DNA of 64,000 nt from Colletotrichum lupini (Eukaryota > Ascomycota > Sordariomycetes > Glomerellales > Glomerellaceae). A program made the position numbers and the translations under genes. The notes under the pieces were generated by a model. It was given only the letters and a program-made list of their open reading frames with translations, had not been told where the DNA came from and did no database searches. Position 1 is the stretch's first letter; each line of letters starts with the position of its first letter. This document shows positions 39,473-51,071 of the stretch, one piece after another. The stretch covers positions 3,596,001 to 3,660,000 of the forward strand of contig NC_064675.1 in assembly GCF_023278565.1 (NCBI RefSeq), read 5' to 3'.

Positions 39473-40477
39473 GCTGGGCAACTGTCGTACGAAGGCTGCT
39501 CCTAGATGTCGATGGTTGATGGCTGACGAACAGATTCGGTCTGGTGTGATAGACTCTCGAGAGTGGGTGAAAGGAAATTTGCGAGTTTGGCGGTGGGCTT
39601 CGCTTACCCTATGGTCACGTGTACTTGGAGCGCACGCTCTTCGCCTCACGGCTGGGAAATTTTTCGGCGGGGACGGGTGACTAAGCCGCTTTCGTGGGCA
39701 GCGGTTGGCTGTGACCCGGCAGCGACCCCTCGCCCTCGAGACGCTAGCATCCACTTGATGCGAGAAAGCATGCAGGGGTCGTTTTCGATTGGTCGGGGTC
39801 TCTTTGGAGAAATCCAATGCCTCCAGTGCTCGACTCTCGTGAGCCCACAAATTTGAACGAGCTCAACCGACGACATTCGATGGCAGTGGTGAACTTATTC
39901 TTTACGCCCGAAGTTGCTGGGACTTGAGCTTCTTTTGAGCTTTGATGGTCTATTACTTCCGGTGTAGTTGGCAATCGACACAAGTATCCTGTCGTAGAGC
40001 GCCCCTCCCGGATGTTGCTCCTTTCACTAGGTATCGTCCATCAAACTCTACCTTACACGAAAGTCGCGGACATACAGCCCTTGAAAAAATTACCCAGGTA
40101 ATCGCAGTATGGTGTCTTTCGTCCTGATACTGTTTTACTCGCACTCAACAAGTTGATACAAGAGATGCCGCGGCCTTGTGTCTCTAGCACCCTTGACTAC
40201 TAGGTACTATGTAATCAAGAGCTTGCGATGAACTTGTTTTCCTTTCACATTTTCCGAGGCTTGAGATTACTCGGAATTACACACAACACATCCTGTCATG
40301 GAGCTTGTTACAGTGTAATTCAACAGCGAGATACTTTCGATCTATGAAGCCTTCATTATCATCAACGCCCGTCATGATCCAAATAGACGCAGCCAGCCAC
40401 CCAACCTGCTCAAGCCCTGCCCTCAACTCCAGAACACCCCCCATTCCCAAGTCTCATCAATCTGTCCACTCACACTA
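39473..40477. other. RPS18 promoter region and 3' end of next gene
   Basis: 1.0 kb. It is upstream of RPS18 and downstream of the secreted protein gene, both on the minus strand. No ORF with family resemblance. Confidence 0.45.
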
Positions 40478-42101
40478 TCACGCCGCGGGCGCCGCCGCCA
40501 CTGGGGCCGCGGGCGAGTCAGCAGGTTGCGCCTGATTCGCGCCAGCAGCAACCGCCGCAGGTGGAGCCGGAGCCGGCTGTGTAACGCTCTGGCCCCCGGG
40601 ACTCGTTCCCACAATCACCACTCCGGGCCCAGTGTTTCCTTGAGCAGCCGGAGCAGCCGCCGGCGCCGAAGCCGGCGTCACCGCTTGTGGGGGCGTGCCG
40701 GGATTCTTTCCAAACTGCACCGGGGCAATGGCCTGGTTGGCTCCGTCGACGATGGCTGCTCCCGGCTGTGCTGCCGGAGCATTCTGCGACGCCGGCGGCG
40801 GCGCTGCTACTTGAGCGGGAGGCTGTGCAGCAACGGGAGCGGCAGCTGGAGCGGCGACGGGAGCAGGTTGTCCCTGGTTCGCGCCGACCGCGATACTTCC
40901 CAGGTTCTGTCCGCCTTGCTGACCCTGAGCCTGAGCCGGAGGCGGCGGCGGCGTCGCGACCTGCGCTGGAGGTTGAGCTGCTGCTGCCGGAGGTGGCTGT
41001 ATTCCTCCCTGGTTCGCTCCGACGGCAATGCTTCCCAGATTTTGGCCTTGACCCTGAGCCTGAGCAGGAGGCGGCGGTGGTGCTTGCGCCGTGTTGTTGC
41101 CCCTGTTCCCATTGAAGATGCCCAGCCCGGACAACCCGGCCAGCTGTGCGGCGGCAATCTGCTCAAAGCTCGAAAAGATCTGTGCCGCGGCCCCGGCTAG
41201 TGCCGGGTTTCCGTTGGCAGCGTTGGCGGCAGACGTCGCGCAATCAGTCAAGAATGTCCCCGCGTTCTGGACAAAGAGGCCCTGTTGCTGCGGCAGGATT
41301 ATAGCGGCGGGATCCGGAACCGAGAGCAGCTGCGGCGCCTGCGTGCCTGCGGGGAGGATGATGCTCTGGCCTACCTGGCCAAAGGGGGCTGCCTGGTTGA
41401 AGGCTGCGAGACTGAGAGTGTTGTCGGCGGGGGCGGACCCAACGGCTTGGGCGCTGAAGTCGGACGTGTTGGATCCAGCAGACGAAGATGAGTCCTCGAG
41501 TTGCACGCGGGCGGCGCCAAAGGCGTTTGCTTGGGCTGATGCTGCCTGCGGTGTCGAGATTTCCAGGTTGGTCGGGTCTGTTACCATGACGAGCGTCTGT
41601 TTCCCTGCCTGCCCGTTGTCTGCGAGGAGCTGGTTGACAAGGTATCGCTTGTTCTGTTGCCCCTGGTTTCTATTGTCGACTAGGCCGGTGACAGTGACGA
41701 TAATGGTGTTCTTTGGTCAAAGTCAGTCTTGCCCTGATAGGTTGCTGTATACCCGTTGCCAGTTGTATCAAGGCGGTATAGTGCAGAACAAGGGTAGACT
41801 CACCGCCTGAGGAAATTGTGCCTTGAAATGATTAATTCGGATGTTGTCCTTGACGGTCTGCAGCTGCGTCGCAAGTGCGAGCTGAGACTGTACCAATGCA
41901 GCGAGCTCTCTCTCGTTCTGCCTTTGCAGCTGATTGATCGTGTCGAGGTTCTCCTGGACGACGATGATATTGGGCTTGATGATGTTTTGGATAATGTTGA
42001 CATCGCCATTGTTCTTGTTGTTGTTGTTATTATTGTTGTTGTTCTTGCCGTTGTTATCATTGTTATTGTTGCCTTTGGCATTGTTCTTGGCCTGATTTTG
42101 A

Positions 42102-42133
<32 letters not shown>

Positions 42134-42295
42134 TTGTCCTTGCCCCTTGTCCACGGCTTTTGCATCCTGAGCAGGCGCTGGAAGACATGACGATCAGCAT
42201 GACTATTCAAGCCAGGTGAGATGAAGTCGAGACCTACCCGCCACAGCCAACGAACTAAACGCCGCCAGGGCAGCAATAACGTGCTTGAGATGCAT
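40478..42295 (-). CDS. Secreted Asn/Gln- and Ala/Pro-rich protein, function unknown
   Basis: Three exons (42295-42238, 42177-41804, 41710-40478; introns of 60 and 93 bp) give 554 residues. A signal peptide (MHLKHVIAALAAFSSLAVA) ends at APAQ. Then come QN dipeptide repeats and a poly-Asn stretch (about residues 29-75). A helical Gln/Leu-rich segment (LDTINQLQRQNERELAALVQ) leads to a compact part that looks folded (NTIIVTVTGLVDNRNQGQQN, then LVMVTDPTNLEIST). The C-terminal ~220 residues are Ala/Pro/Gln low complexity with QNLGSIAVGANQG occurring twice (about 367-379 and 412-424). I do not recognise the family. Secretion is well supported, and the composition suggests a cell-wall, matrix or surface protein. 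No GPI signal or cysteine pattern is evident: the C-terminus is APVAAAPAA and only one Cys occurs in the C-terminal exon. Confidence 0.85.
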
Positions 42296-43944
42296 AGCTT
42301 GCTTCAAAGTCCACACAACTAATTAGGATTTACAAAACGAAATGGGGGTAGCAGTGAGTGTTCAAGGCACAGCCGACTCGAAGAGTGAGAATTATGAATC
42401 GTAAAGGATCGTAGGGATTTGAATAAGAGGAGAATTAAAAGTGGCCGCTGGGGCTCACGGAGAAGAGAGAGAAAGGCAGATCGAGGGAAAGTGAACGCGA
42501 AGGGGTGCCAAGAGATCTACTCTATCGGAGCATAGTCTGTTGATCTCTTCTGATCGGTTACAACGCAGAGAAGGAGAATAGAAACTGGATGCTGGTGGAC
42601 TGCATATGTATATTAACCTTATTCCTGCCCGCCTTTCTCACCACCCGAAGAAAACAGCTTCATGGTCATGCTCGCCCTTTGTCGATGAATCTCTTCTGCT
42701 GCCGGGAGCTGCGTTTCCCGTGGTTGGTATGGGATGCCCTGAAGGCGGAACTGAGGAACAGGGAGGGGCCTCTGAGTTGTAGATGGACAGGATGACAGAT
42801 CTGGTAGACATTCGTCTCGTCGTAAAACTCCCGAACCCTTGCCCCCGGTCCCACAAGTAAGTAAAGCCGCAGTTATGAAAAGAAGAACGCACGATGGTGG
42901 CTTCAGAGTCAGGGGCATTAGTGATCTCGAGGCAAAAAGGGAAGGGTGTCCTGGTCCCAGAGAGGGGTAATGGAACCCAAAGCCAGGACGACTCTAGTAG
43001 GAAAATGGGAGGAAAACCAGCCTCACCTGCCATCCAACCTTGACAACAGCTTGACATGCCCGTACGCCGGTCGTATGCCGCCTCAACCGTCCCATGCCGC
43101 ACCTGTCAAAGCAGCCATCATCCCATCGAAGAAAGGGACAAGGCTCGGTCCTTCAGCCACCAATCACATCGCCGCCCTCTACGACCCTGGGCGGGTTTGC
43201 GACCCCACGCGAAACAGTATCGGAGAAGAGCCTCAAGAGACAGGAGAGAGTCCGAGAGGAGAGGAGGGGTTGTGCTCCATTCCGAATTTCCTCTTGCCAT
43301 ATGCGAGTCAGCATGGGAAGGGTGTCACGTCAATGCGTAAAGTTTGGCAACTCGTCGCGAGTGATGCTGGTGACCATCTGTTAATCTCCGTAGCCCTGCA
43401 CTCATCATGATCAACCGCCAAGTAAAGATCGCATCCAGGTAGGAAGCAAGCCGCAATTTCGAGAACTTGAAGATCTCAAAAAGCGTTGAGAATGCACTGG
43501 AAGATCTCTAGACTCATCCGTGACTCTTTCAAATGTCATCCGGTAACACCATCCCGAATCGGAGAATTAGGTGGTCTTTTTGAGTTAGGCTCGAGCCGAC
43601 GCAGATGCCAAGTCCTAAGTCAAAGCATAAATGCTTTCCGTTTGGGCCGATGACAACTTGGCTAACGGGGAGCCGAAGCTTGTTTTCAAGAGACCACATT
43701 GGAGTTTGATCCATGTGTGGGTAGATGGAGCAGACTCGAAACACACAACTCAAGCCCCTCATCCCTGTCACTGTTTAGTAAAGCATGCCACTTCAATGCG
43801 ACTCACTGATAGACGACAAGTAAGTGTATCATCTGCAACTCTGCAGCGTTTCCTCGTGTAGTCATTTATACAGAAAGTCTGCCTTGCGTCATTCCGGGTA
43901 GAGGGAACATTCGGTTCCAACCCGGGATTGTCGTACAATGCCCA
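42296..43944. other. Intergenic upstream of the secreted protein gene
   Basis: 1.65 kb lying upstream of the secreted-protein gene and downstream of the CAS1-like gene. ORFs of up to 154 codons occur on both strands over the same bases and show no domain, so I call none. Confidence 0.45.
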
Positions 43945-46710
43945 TCATACACCATAAGTCATATTACCAAGCCACAGTAAGGCCAGGAAGCCTACAAACT
44001 TCAGTCGTAAGGCGCTGTTTGACGCAACGGTGCCTTTCGTTCTTCCTCTTTCTGTCGCCTCTTCCATGGCTGCCGCCGAACGCCATGGAACAGGACTTGT
44101 CTTACCGTCCTTAACCGGTAAGGTGCGACCCAACGAGACTTCTCCGGCCTGCTTCCCTTCCTCTACTCCCGTCAAACCCTTAACAATGCGGAGAGTGGCA
44201 CGCTGGCAATTGTTGCATGCCCAAAGGAAGACAATAGCAATGATTGTTACTTCAGCTGCTCTCAGTAGACGGCCTCCGCTTCCAATCCTCAAAACCCCAG
44301 CTCCGTCACTCGCAAGCCATATGTGATGGTGCAAAATGTAGGCTTCAAGCGACATTCTTCCAAGAGCTGCCGCAGGCGGGATTTGAAGGTCTCGCAACTT
44401 CCGTAAAGAGTTTCTCGCAATTATGGCCGACAGCACAAACCAGGGGCTCGTGTACGGATGGTAGGTGTCGTAAGACTGGTTATTGTGGTATACCTCGGCG
44501 ATGAACGCAAGGATGATGAAAACAATGAGATACGCAATGGCGAAAATGAGCATTATCGGCTTCACCGGAATCGCGTCTTGTTCTGGGTATGTGATTTCCA
44601 ACAACCCGCGGTCAAGTGCGTTGTTGATCTTTTCAAAGAGAGCTTCGGCGTTGATGCCATGCTGGCGACGCCTGAGAACCGAGACTCGGTGCGTCGCAGC
44701 CGCCGTAAGTATACCAAAGTAAGGGATGAAGCGGTCCATGGCGAAGTGGGCGCGCAGTGGATTTACGTCCCAGTAAATCCCACAAGCCCGTTTGAGAATT
44801 GACAGAAAACGCTCAGGTGTACGGGTGCTTTGTACCAAGTACGAAGTCCAGGCAGCAAACACAACAACCTTTACAAAGAATGCAACAGGATTGCTGTTGA
44901 ACTTCTTAAAGCAAGCCAGCGTTGCATAGATGACTGCAAACCAAAACGTCAATAGTGGCACAGTGTAAATGATCCATTCGCTTGATACCATGAACGCAAT
45001 CAAGCAGGTCAGCAGATTCAGCCGACCTAACACATATGCGACCCTGCGTAACGAAAAGTCTTCGGTGCGGAGGAAGTACATCGTGTGACCGTAGCTGAAC
45101 AAAAAGATGAATGTCGCCATGAGGAACTTGTGTACCTTATACATCGCCAAGGACTCGGATGCGTTGTGGTACTTATACAGTAGAACGAATACCAGCATCC
45201 AGCCTCTCCACTCGTCTGTTTGCTCTCGTGATAGAAAGGACGTCGTAGTGAGTCCTTTCGCCGACGACAAGACAGGTGCCTTGAAACGAATTGACAGCGC
45301 TGCGAAAATAACTAGGCCAACCAAAGGTGATATAAAGTCGGGTATGTCAAAGTACTTGTCCTGCTTCGCGAAGATGTGAGTTCGGTCGGCGATAAGGCAG
45401 TATACCGCAACGATCAGTATGGTAGCCAACGCCAGAAGAGTATCCATGAAGCGGGACGTTCGTGCAGACGGAAAAGCATCCTGCTGCCGACTCAAAAACA
45501 GGATTGGCATTGTTAGTACATTGAGGCCAAGTAGCAAAAGCTGAATCCGACGAAGAGGGGAATACGGCACACAGCAGGTGATCTGGTTGGCGTATCCTCG
45601 TCTAATCAGACCGGCATTGCAGTGGGCATTGAGGACGACATCTAGTTTTCTCTCCGCCACGATGTCGACCGAATGTATACCATCCTCAAGCATAGCGTCG
45701 TCGTGTCCCTCGGTCATGCTATTGTAGGCCCTTGCGATGTGTGATTTTTCGTTCAGCTCCAGGTGATCCAGGTTCCAATTCATGGCGTCAATCCTCCTAG
45801 GAGTGATGGCTCGCGCGCGGGACGCGGTAAGCATATCGTAGGCTGGAACAGGCACGGGTGCCATAAGGACATGGTTAGAAAGCTCTGCAAAGGCTGACTG
45901 TGAGTTGCTCTGAGGGTACACCATCAATTCGTCGATACTCTTATGCAGGTACGGCATAAGGACGTTGATGCCTTCTCTGAAGAGCTCCAAGTACCGGTCA
46001 CCGCCCTGACGGGCCGCCCATAGACCTGGAGTGCCGAGAACGATGAGCGCTGGTGAACCTCTTCCTTCTTGTCGAACAAGTTTCTCGTAATCGGCGGATC
46101 CGGGACGGTCCCGAAATCGAGCCAATTGGCTATGGAGACTCGTGGAGTTGAGCCAAGGGTCCCAGATAAACTCCAATCTGACGCCTTCAACATCCATTGT
46201 GAGGTTTTGATGTTTGTCGTCCGACACGGCGAAGTCAAGAATGGCCTTCTCGGCGACGTGATGGTCAAGTCGGGTCATGGCAGCAAAGTAGAGCTGGCGC
46301 ATAGTCGAGTCTCCCATGATAACCAGGTGACGACCTGCGAAGCAATCCGAGACATCCTCGCGGGACATCTCGCGCATTCTGCAATTGTCAGGCTCCCATT
46401 TCGAAAAGACGTCTCTCGGCAACTTTGAGCCGGGCCGCGAGCGCCAGGTGCCGTTGGAGAGCAAAGCGTTGCACTTGTAGGGATCATGTTGGCCTGCATC
46501 TCGTGTCAGCTTCTTGACTCAGCTTAAGCTTGTCCACGACCCTAATTTGGTGGGGCAGCTGGAGAATGGAACTGCTTTAATCGTACCGAATACGAAATAC
46601 TGGTAGACGACTGAGAGAAGCAGTATTAAGAGGGAAACCCGCGGTATGGTCCGGAGAAAGAAGGGCGAGCTCCCGGCAGAGGAAGCTAACCTTTGAATGC
46701 TGCGAATCAT
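43945..46710 (-). CDS. CAS1: CAS1-type glycan O-acetyltransferase
   Basis: Polytopic O-acetyltransferase of the fungal Cas1p / animal CASD1 family, which transfers acetyl groups to glycans in the Golgi. In Cryptococcus, Cas1p is needed to O-acetylate capsular glucuronoxylomannan. Two exons, 46710-46587 and 46493-43945, with a 93-bp intron give 890 residues. Residues ~20-42 form a signal anchor. The lumenal SGNH-like domain begins at DPYKCNALLSNGTW, with the GDS catalytic motif at about 102-104 (MGDSTMRQLYF) and the DxxH partner at 312-315 (DGIH). The C-terminal ~500 residues contain a dozen or so hydrophobic segments of the Cas1 acyltransferase membrane domain (for example SLEAYILHHHIWLASDG). 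The acceptor glycan in this fungus is unknown. The gene is intact. Confidence 0.93.
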
Positions 46711-48415
46711 TGGGGGCTAGGAGGGACAAAAAGGAACCACCCGATAAGGTACGGCGCGCGATCTCAATGCTCCGACTGGTGGTGGCGGTTGCAGCTGGCG
46801 GGAAACCGCATTTCTCTTCCGCCTAGTGGAATGCTCTCCGGACTGTTCAGGGACAGAACAGAAGAAGACTCGCGATATTACAAAACCGAGAGAGAGCACT
46901 ACGAAAGTAGAGTAGTAGAACGCGAGTTGAGGTAGAAGGGGAGGTTCGGAGAGGCACAGTCAAGCGGCGAAGGACCCAAGAAAGGAATCGGACTGATTGT
47001 CAACCCCATCAGACGCGCATGCGAGCGCGGCTGCCATTTCCCTTATAATGCCAGCAACGGTCGAGGCCAAGAACTGAACGGATGACAGGGCTGGCGCTGC
47101 CAAGGTGCCGCTACGGAAAGGGACCCGTCCATGGTCTTGGGATGTCATTCCTCAGCCTGTGACCTGTCAGCCTGGAGGGAAGGGAGTGGAGGGAATCCGC
47201 GGAAAGGGGAAGGCAGTCACACGTACGCCGCATCTACGCAGACTCCAGAGCGGCAGAGCACATTGCATTGGCACATTAGGCCCTGGGGAAATCGATAAAA
47301 GATGGACGGGGGGTTGCACTTGGTGGGAATCACCGTCAGCAAGCGAGCTGTTGGTGACTGCTCAGATGGGATGGACGGGCAGCCGTGAGATAACAGGCCA
47401 GGCACCCCCCTTCCGTGATCCCTGCTGGATGTCGACGACGCACCTTCTTTTGGCAAGCCAACACGCGACATTGTGGGGGAGACTCCGAGAGAGAGAAGCA
47501 CGAACCCGAGCACCGTCATTCTGCTCGCCTATTTGGCACCGTGTGGGATGCTCATAATCCCGCTATTGCCGCCAACGATTTGTTATCAATCAATCACCCA
47601 ACCCGCTGGTCGCTTTGGGACTCTGGGAGTTTTGTGGGCCAGGGAACACAGTGTGGTCCACTTGTGTTGGCCAGTGCAGCCACGCTGACGGCCAAGAAGG
47701 CGCACCGCCTATATTTTCTCTCGGCTCGATTTTTTTTTTCCTTCTCTTCATTCGTCCATCTTCCCGTCGGACACCGTTTACAGTCGGCCAAACGTATGCC
47801 GTTGCAAACGGCGGCACAACTCTCGATACTCGAGAAAGCGAATTACTCGAGCATTGCCAGTCACTCCATGGTGTTTATCCTTCATTCGGAGCATATCAGG
47901 CTGCTGCAAGAACTGCAAGAACAGAGGTAGGTCAGAGCAAGGAAGCTTCCGCCAGTCACGGAACGCATCACATACATGCAAACTTGATGCCGTCTTTTGC
48001 CATAGCTCGATCAGTTCAGCCGTCTCGTCTTCTGATCTTGAGCCGGATACACCACGCCTTGCGCGCGGTAGTATGAGACAAGATCGAACCCCAGGCAATG
48101 TTCTTTGAGTACGTAACCTTCTGATTCCATGTGAAGGCTTGCGTAATTTATCTGTTGTCACACCTCTCAGTCTTGGCCCTCTTTTTCATGTAGAGATCGT
48201 TTCCATTTTGTGCGCGTATCTACCTCTCTACCTAAGAGGCAAAAAGAAAACTTTTTGTAAAGGCAAATTTCAAAAGCAAAACATTCGGTCCCGTTCGTTC
48301 CCGTTCCATAATCTCAAGAAAGCCGCCAGCCCGATCGCATGCTGCTTCGCTTGAGTCTTGACTCCCTACTCACATCCCGTAAAACCCTGATACATGTGAG
48401 ACCAATCCGCAATCC
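46711..48415. other. Intergenic upstream of the CAS1-like gene
   Basis: 1.7 kb with overlapping ORFs of up to 171 codons and no recognisable domain. I see no RNA gene. The first part should contain the CAS1 promoter. Confidence 0.45.
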
Positions 48416-49528
48416 TCACTGAATGTACGTTGCCCAAGTGCCAAGAGGGCGGGGAGTGGGCTGCTTCGTCTGCTTGACATTTGCCTCCAGAGCCGATAAC
48501 AGACCCTGACGGTCGAACTCGGTCAGCTGAAGCTTCTGCGCAGTCTGAATATGCTGAACGTCAACTTTCAAGATGTCTCGGATGGCAAGAAGCTCGTCAG
48601 CGCCCAGGCTGTCCGTGATACGCTTGGTCTTGTAGTTCAAGAGGAAGTGGTTGCTCATCATCTCCTCACGCTTGTTGAAGATGGCAGTCGTGGCCTTGGA
48701 AATTTTGATTGTCACCTCCTTGAGGTTGGGGCACTTGGCCAGCTTGAGGAACGCCGAGTCAGATTGAGGACCGCACCAGTGAATCTCAACCTTGCGCAGG
48801 TGGTCGAACAGGTTGCTGTTGGTGTTCAGGTGGCCAAGAAGCTCGCAGCAGCAGGCAAAGTACTGAGTTTGTTCGCCGTAATAAATCTGATAGAACTCAT
48901 CTCTCAGGGCTGCTCCCAAAGTCTTGTACATTTTGAACTGTTGCTTCGCCATGTGTCCCCACAGCTTTGCCTCAGGGTTGGCACAGTTGCAGCGGTACTT
49001 GTCTTGGATGCGCTTGAGGGCAGGCATTCTGCAGGCCTTGGAGCTGGTCTCAACGACCATGTGAAGCACACGTGCTCGAATCTCACGGGGCAACTTCATG
49101 AACGGGAAGACGGTAGGAGAGGGGCGGTCTGCAATACAGGAGTTAGTTACTCAATGGACTTTTCCATTCCGATGTACCCATAACAATCTCTGGAAGAACA
49201 TCCACGTCGTTGAGTTCATGAAGCACTTACTGGCAATCTCCAAGACTTCGGTGCACATATGAATGAGCAGGGCGCATTCTCTTGTCTCGTCTTGCTTGTT
49301 CTTTTTCTGCTTTGTCATTCTCTCGGTACACTTTCGGATAGTGTCGATCATGGCCTGACGTCTCTTGGAGCTCAGACGAAGCATCCGGCCGAGCTCAGCC
49401 ATGTCAATGGTCCCTGTTTTGGTGTCTTCCAGAGCTTGCAGCATCACCTGAGTGTTGTGGCACAGGTCGAAGCGCTTGTGGATGTTGCGACACTTCAAGA
49501 CGAACCACGAGTCCATGCCCAAGACCAT
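48416..49528 (-). CDS. F-box-like fungal protein, function unknown
   Basis: Two exons, 49528-49231 and 49128-48416, with a 102-bp intron (GTAAGT donor, CTAAC branch, GCAG acceptor) give 336 residues. The junction creates NRPSPTVFPFMKLPREIRARVLHMVVE at about residues 100-126. The part from FPFMKLPREIR onward resembles the short F-box-like motif found in many expanded ascomycete families. N-terminal to it is a helical, Lys-rich region (RKCTERMTKQKKNKQDE). C-terminal is a segment with CCCELLGHL and an LRR-like stretch (FLKLAKCPNLKEVTIKI). If the motif is genuine it would bind Skp1 and recruit substrates for ubiquitination, but this is weakly supported. An in-frame stop lies just upstream of the chosen ATG with no other ATG between. 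The diverged repeat array lies upstream on the same strand. Confidence 0.78.
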
Positions 49529-50263
49529 CTTGACGGTATGCTTGTAATTCTCTTTCTTTCCTTAGGTACGATATCTGACAGTCAAGACGCGCTTGGTGAA
49601 CGCTTTGACGATATATGCTCGGTGCAGTAAGCCAGGTATCGGGACGCTAGAGATATATGGTCGGAAAGAAACGGTCTCAAGTCTGATGAGGGCTCTGACT
49701 GTTGTCGCTTCTAAAATGAAGTGATCTAGCGTTCGAATGGACCGCGTGGAAGTTATGGTGAATGGCCAGTTCGATGTGATTCAGGTATGCGCTAATATCA
49801 AGCGAAGAAGAAACGCGGAGATGTCGATGTACGGTTCTGAGGTGTGTTGGGTAGGAAGAGGCGTCTTTGATGGGAAGAGGGCTGGGGATATTGCAGATTA
49901 AAGTAGTCCAGGACTGATGAACTGTGCTTTGCGACTCTCGTGAACTTGGATAGCTGCTAATTGGGGATTTGTCGATTATTGCTCCTGCGTGATGACGACG
50001 CACAACTTGTGGTGCTTATCAAATCGACCTGCGGCTTCAGTATCAGTAAAAGAGCAGAGGGTTTTGGGATATGATCGAGATGAACTGTAGGCTGCGATAT
50101 GAGGGTTTCCTCGCAGAGTGATGACGGTTAAGCGTATATAAAAATTGAGAGTCGTGAGAAAATAAATGCCAACACGTAATCCAAGAACTTACCTGTTTGT
50201 AGTGCGTGAGAGGGTGAGAAAGACGAGAAGACGAAAGTTTGGTGCTTCCAGTCGGTCGGGAGA
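49529..50263. other. Upstream region of the F-box-like gene
   Basis: 735 bp containing one 108-codon minus ORF (49677-50003) without resemblance to known domains, and a TATATAAAA word near 50136. No gene called. Confidence 0.4.
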
Positions 50264-51071
50264 ATGGGTGTGAAGGGAAAGAGATATAACAAAGCTCAAG
50301 GGCTTAGAAGATATAAAGTAGTGTGAGCTCTGGTGATGTGAGTCGTGAAGTAGAAAAGTGCGCAGGCAATACCCCGGTCGGTGAGGTGTGAAGAAGGGAA
50401 GAGTTGCTCAAGGGTCGCGGACTGTGAACATGTGATGTGATGCGAGCCCGGTATGGCAAGGAAATATTGCAGAAAAGGGTCTTGTCGATACCTAAGTTTG
50501 AGAGGTATGAAGGGGGAAGGGTTGCTGAAAGATCTCAGGCGGTGGATATAAGCCCCGTGAGGTGACGTGAGGCGCGTGAGCGGAAGGGTCAAATAAGATC
50601 GTTCAGAGGAGGGCTGAGGAAGGTACGAACGAGGCTGTTAGAGGTGTAGCCTGTGCACTCAGTTATCGGTGAGGTACGAAGTGGGAAGAAACTTCTCAGA
50701 GCTCCCGGATGTAGTTGTTTTGATACACGCCCGTGAGTGAGATGTGTGTATGCGAAAGGTACCAACGAGACCTTCGAGAGGATGTAGAGGCTCGCGTATC
50801 GTGGGCGCTCAGCTGTTGTTCGAGTATGAAGAATCAATGGATTCCTTAAAGGGTCCGAGGACGTATGGACGTGGCCGTGAAGTGAGGTGTGCCTGCTGTA
50901 GGTCTGGCAGCTGCGAATGAGGGCGGTCAAGCAGAGAGCAGAAAGAGGCAAGTGTGGTCCTGAACGCTCAGGAGTCCATGAGATACGAATGGGCAAGTAA
51001 TCCCTCAGGGGTCCTGGTTGAGTATGTGTGATATGAGTGTAAGGTGCGATTTGTATGTGCACATGGGACAA
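50264..51071 (-). repeat. Diverged ~150-bp tandem repeats, open on minus strand
   Basis: Imperfect copies start near 50264, 50381, 50501, 50670, 50821 and 50978. Each has a G(A/T)G(A/G)T(A/G)(C/T)GAAG-type start, a GGGAAG, a CTCA and a GTGAGGTGTG-like end. The three copies above 50590 share a minus-strand frame (50589-51071, 160 codons, no stop). Translated, they give PGPLRDYLPIRIS, SDPLRNPLILHTR and PGALRSFFPLRTS, spaced 53 and 50 residues apart. Related segments (IHRLRSFSNPSPF and SATLEQLFPSSHL) continue in an adjoining ORF at 50296-50592. The unit spacings inside the long ORF are multiples of three although the DNA has diverged. I do not recognise the sequence. It may be a decaying repetitive protein gene or a non-coding satellite. 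Confidence 0.65.
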
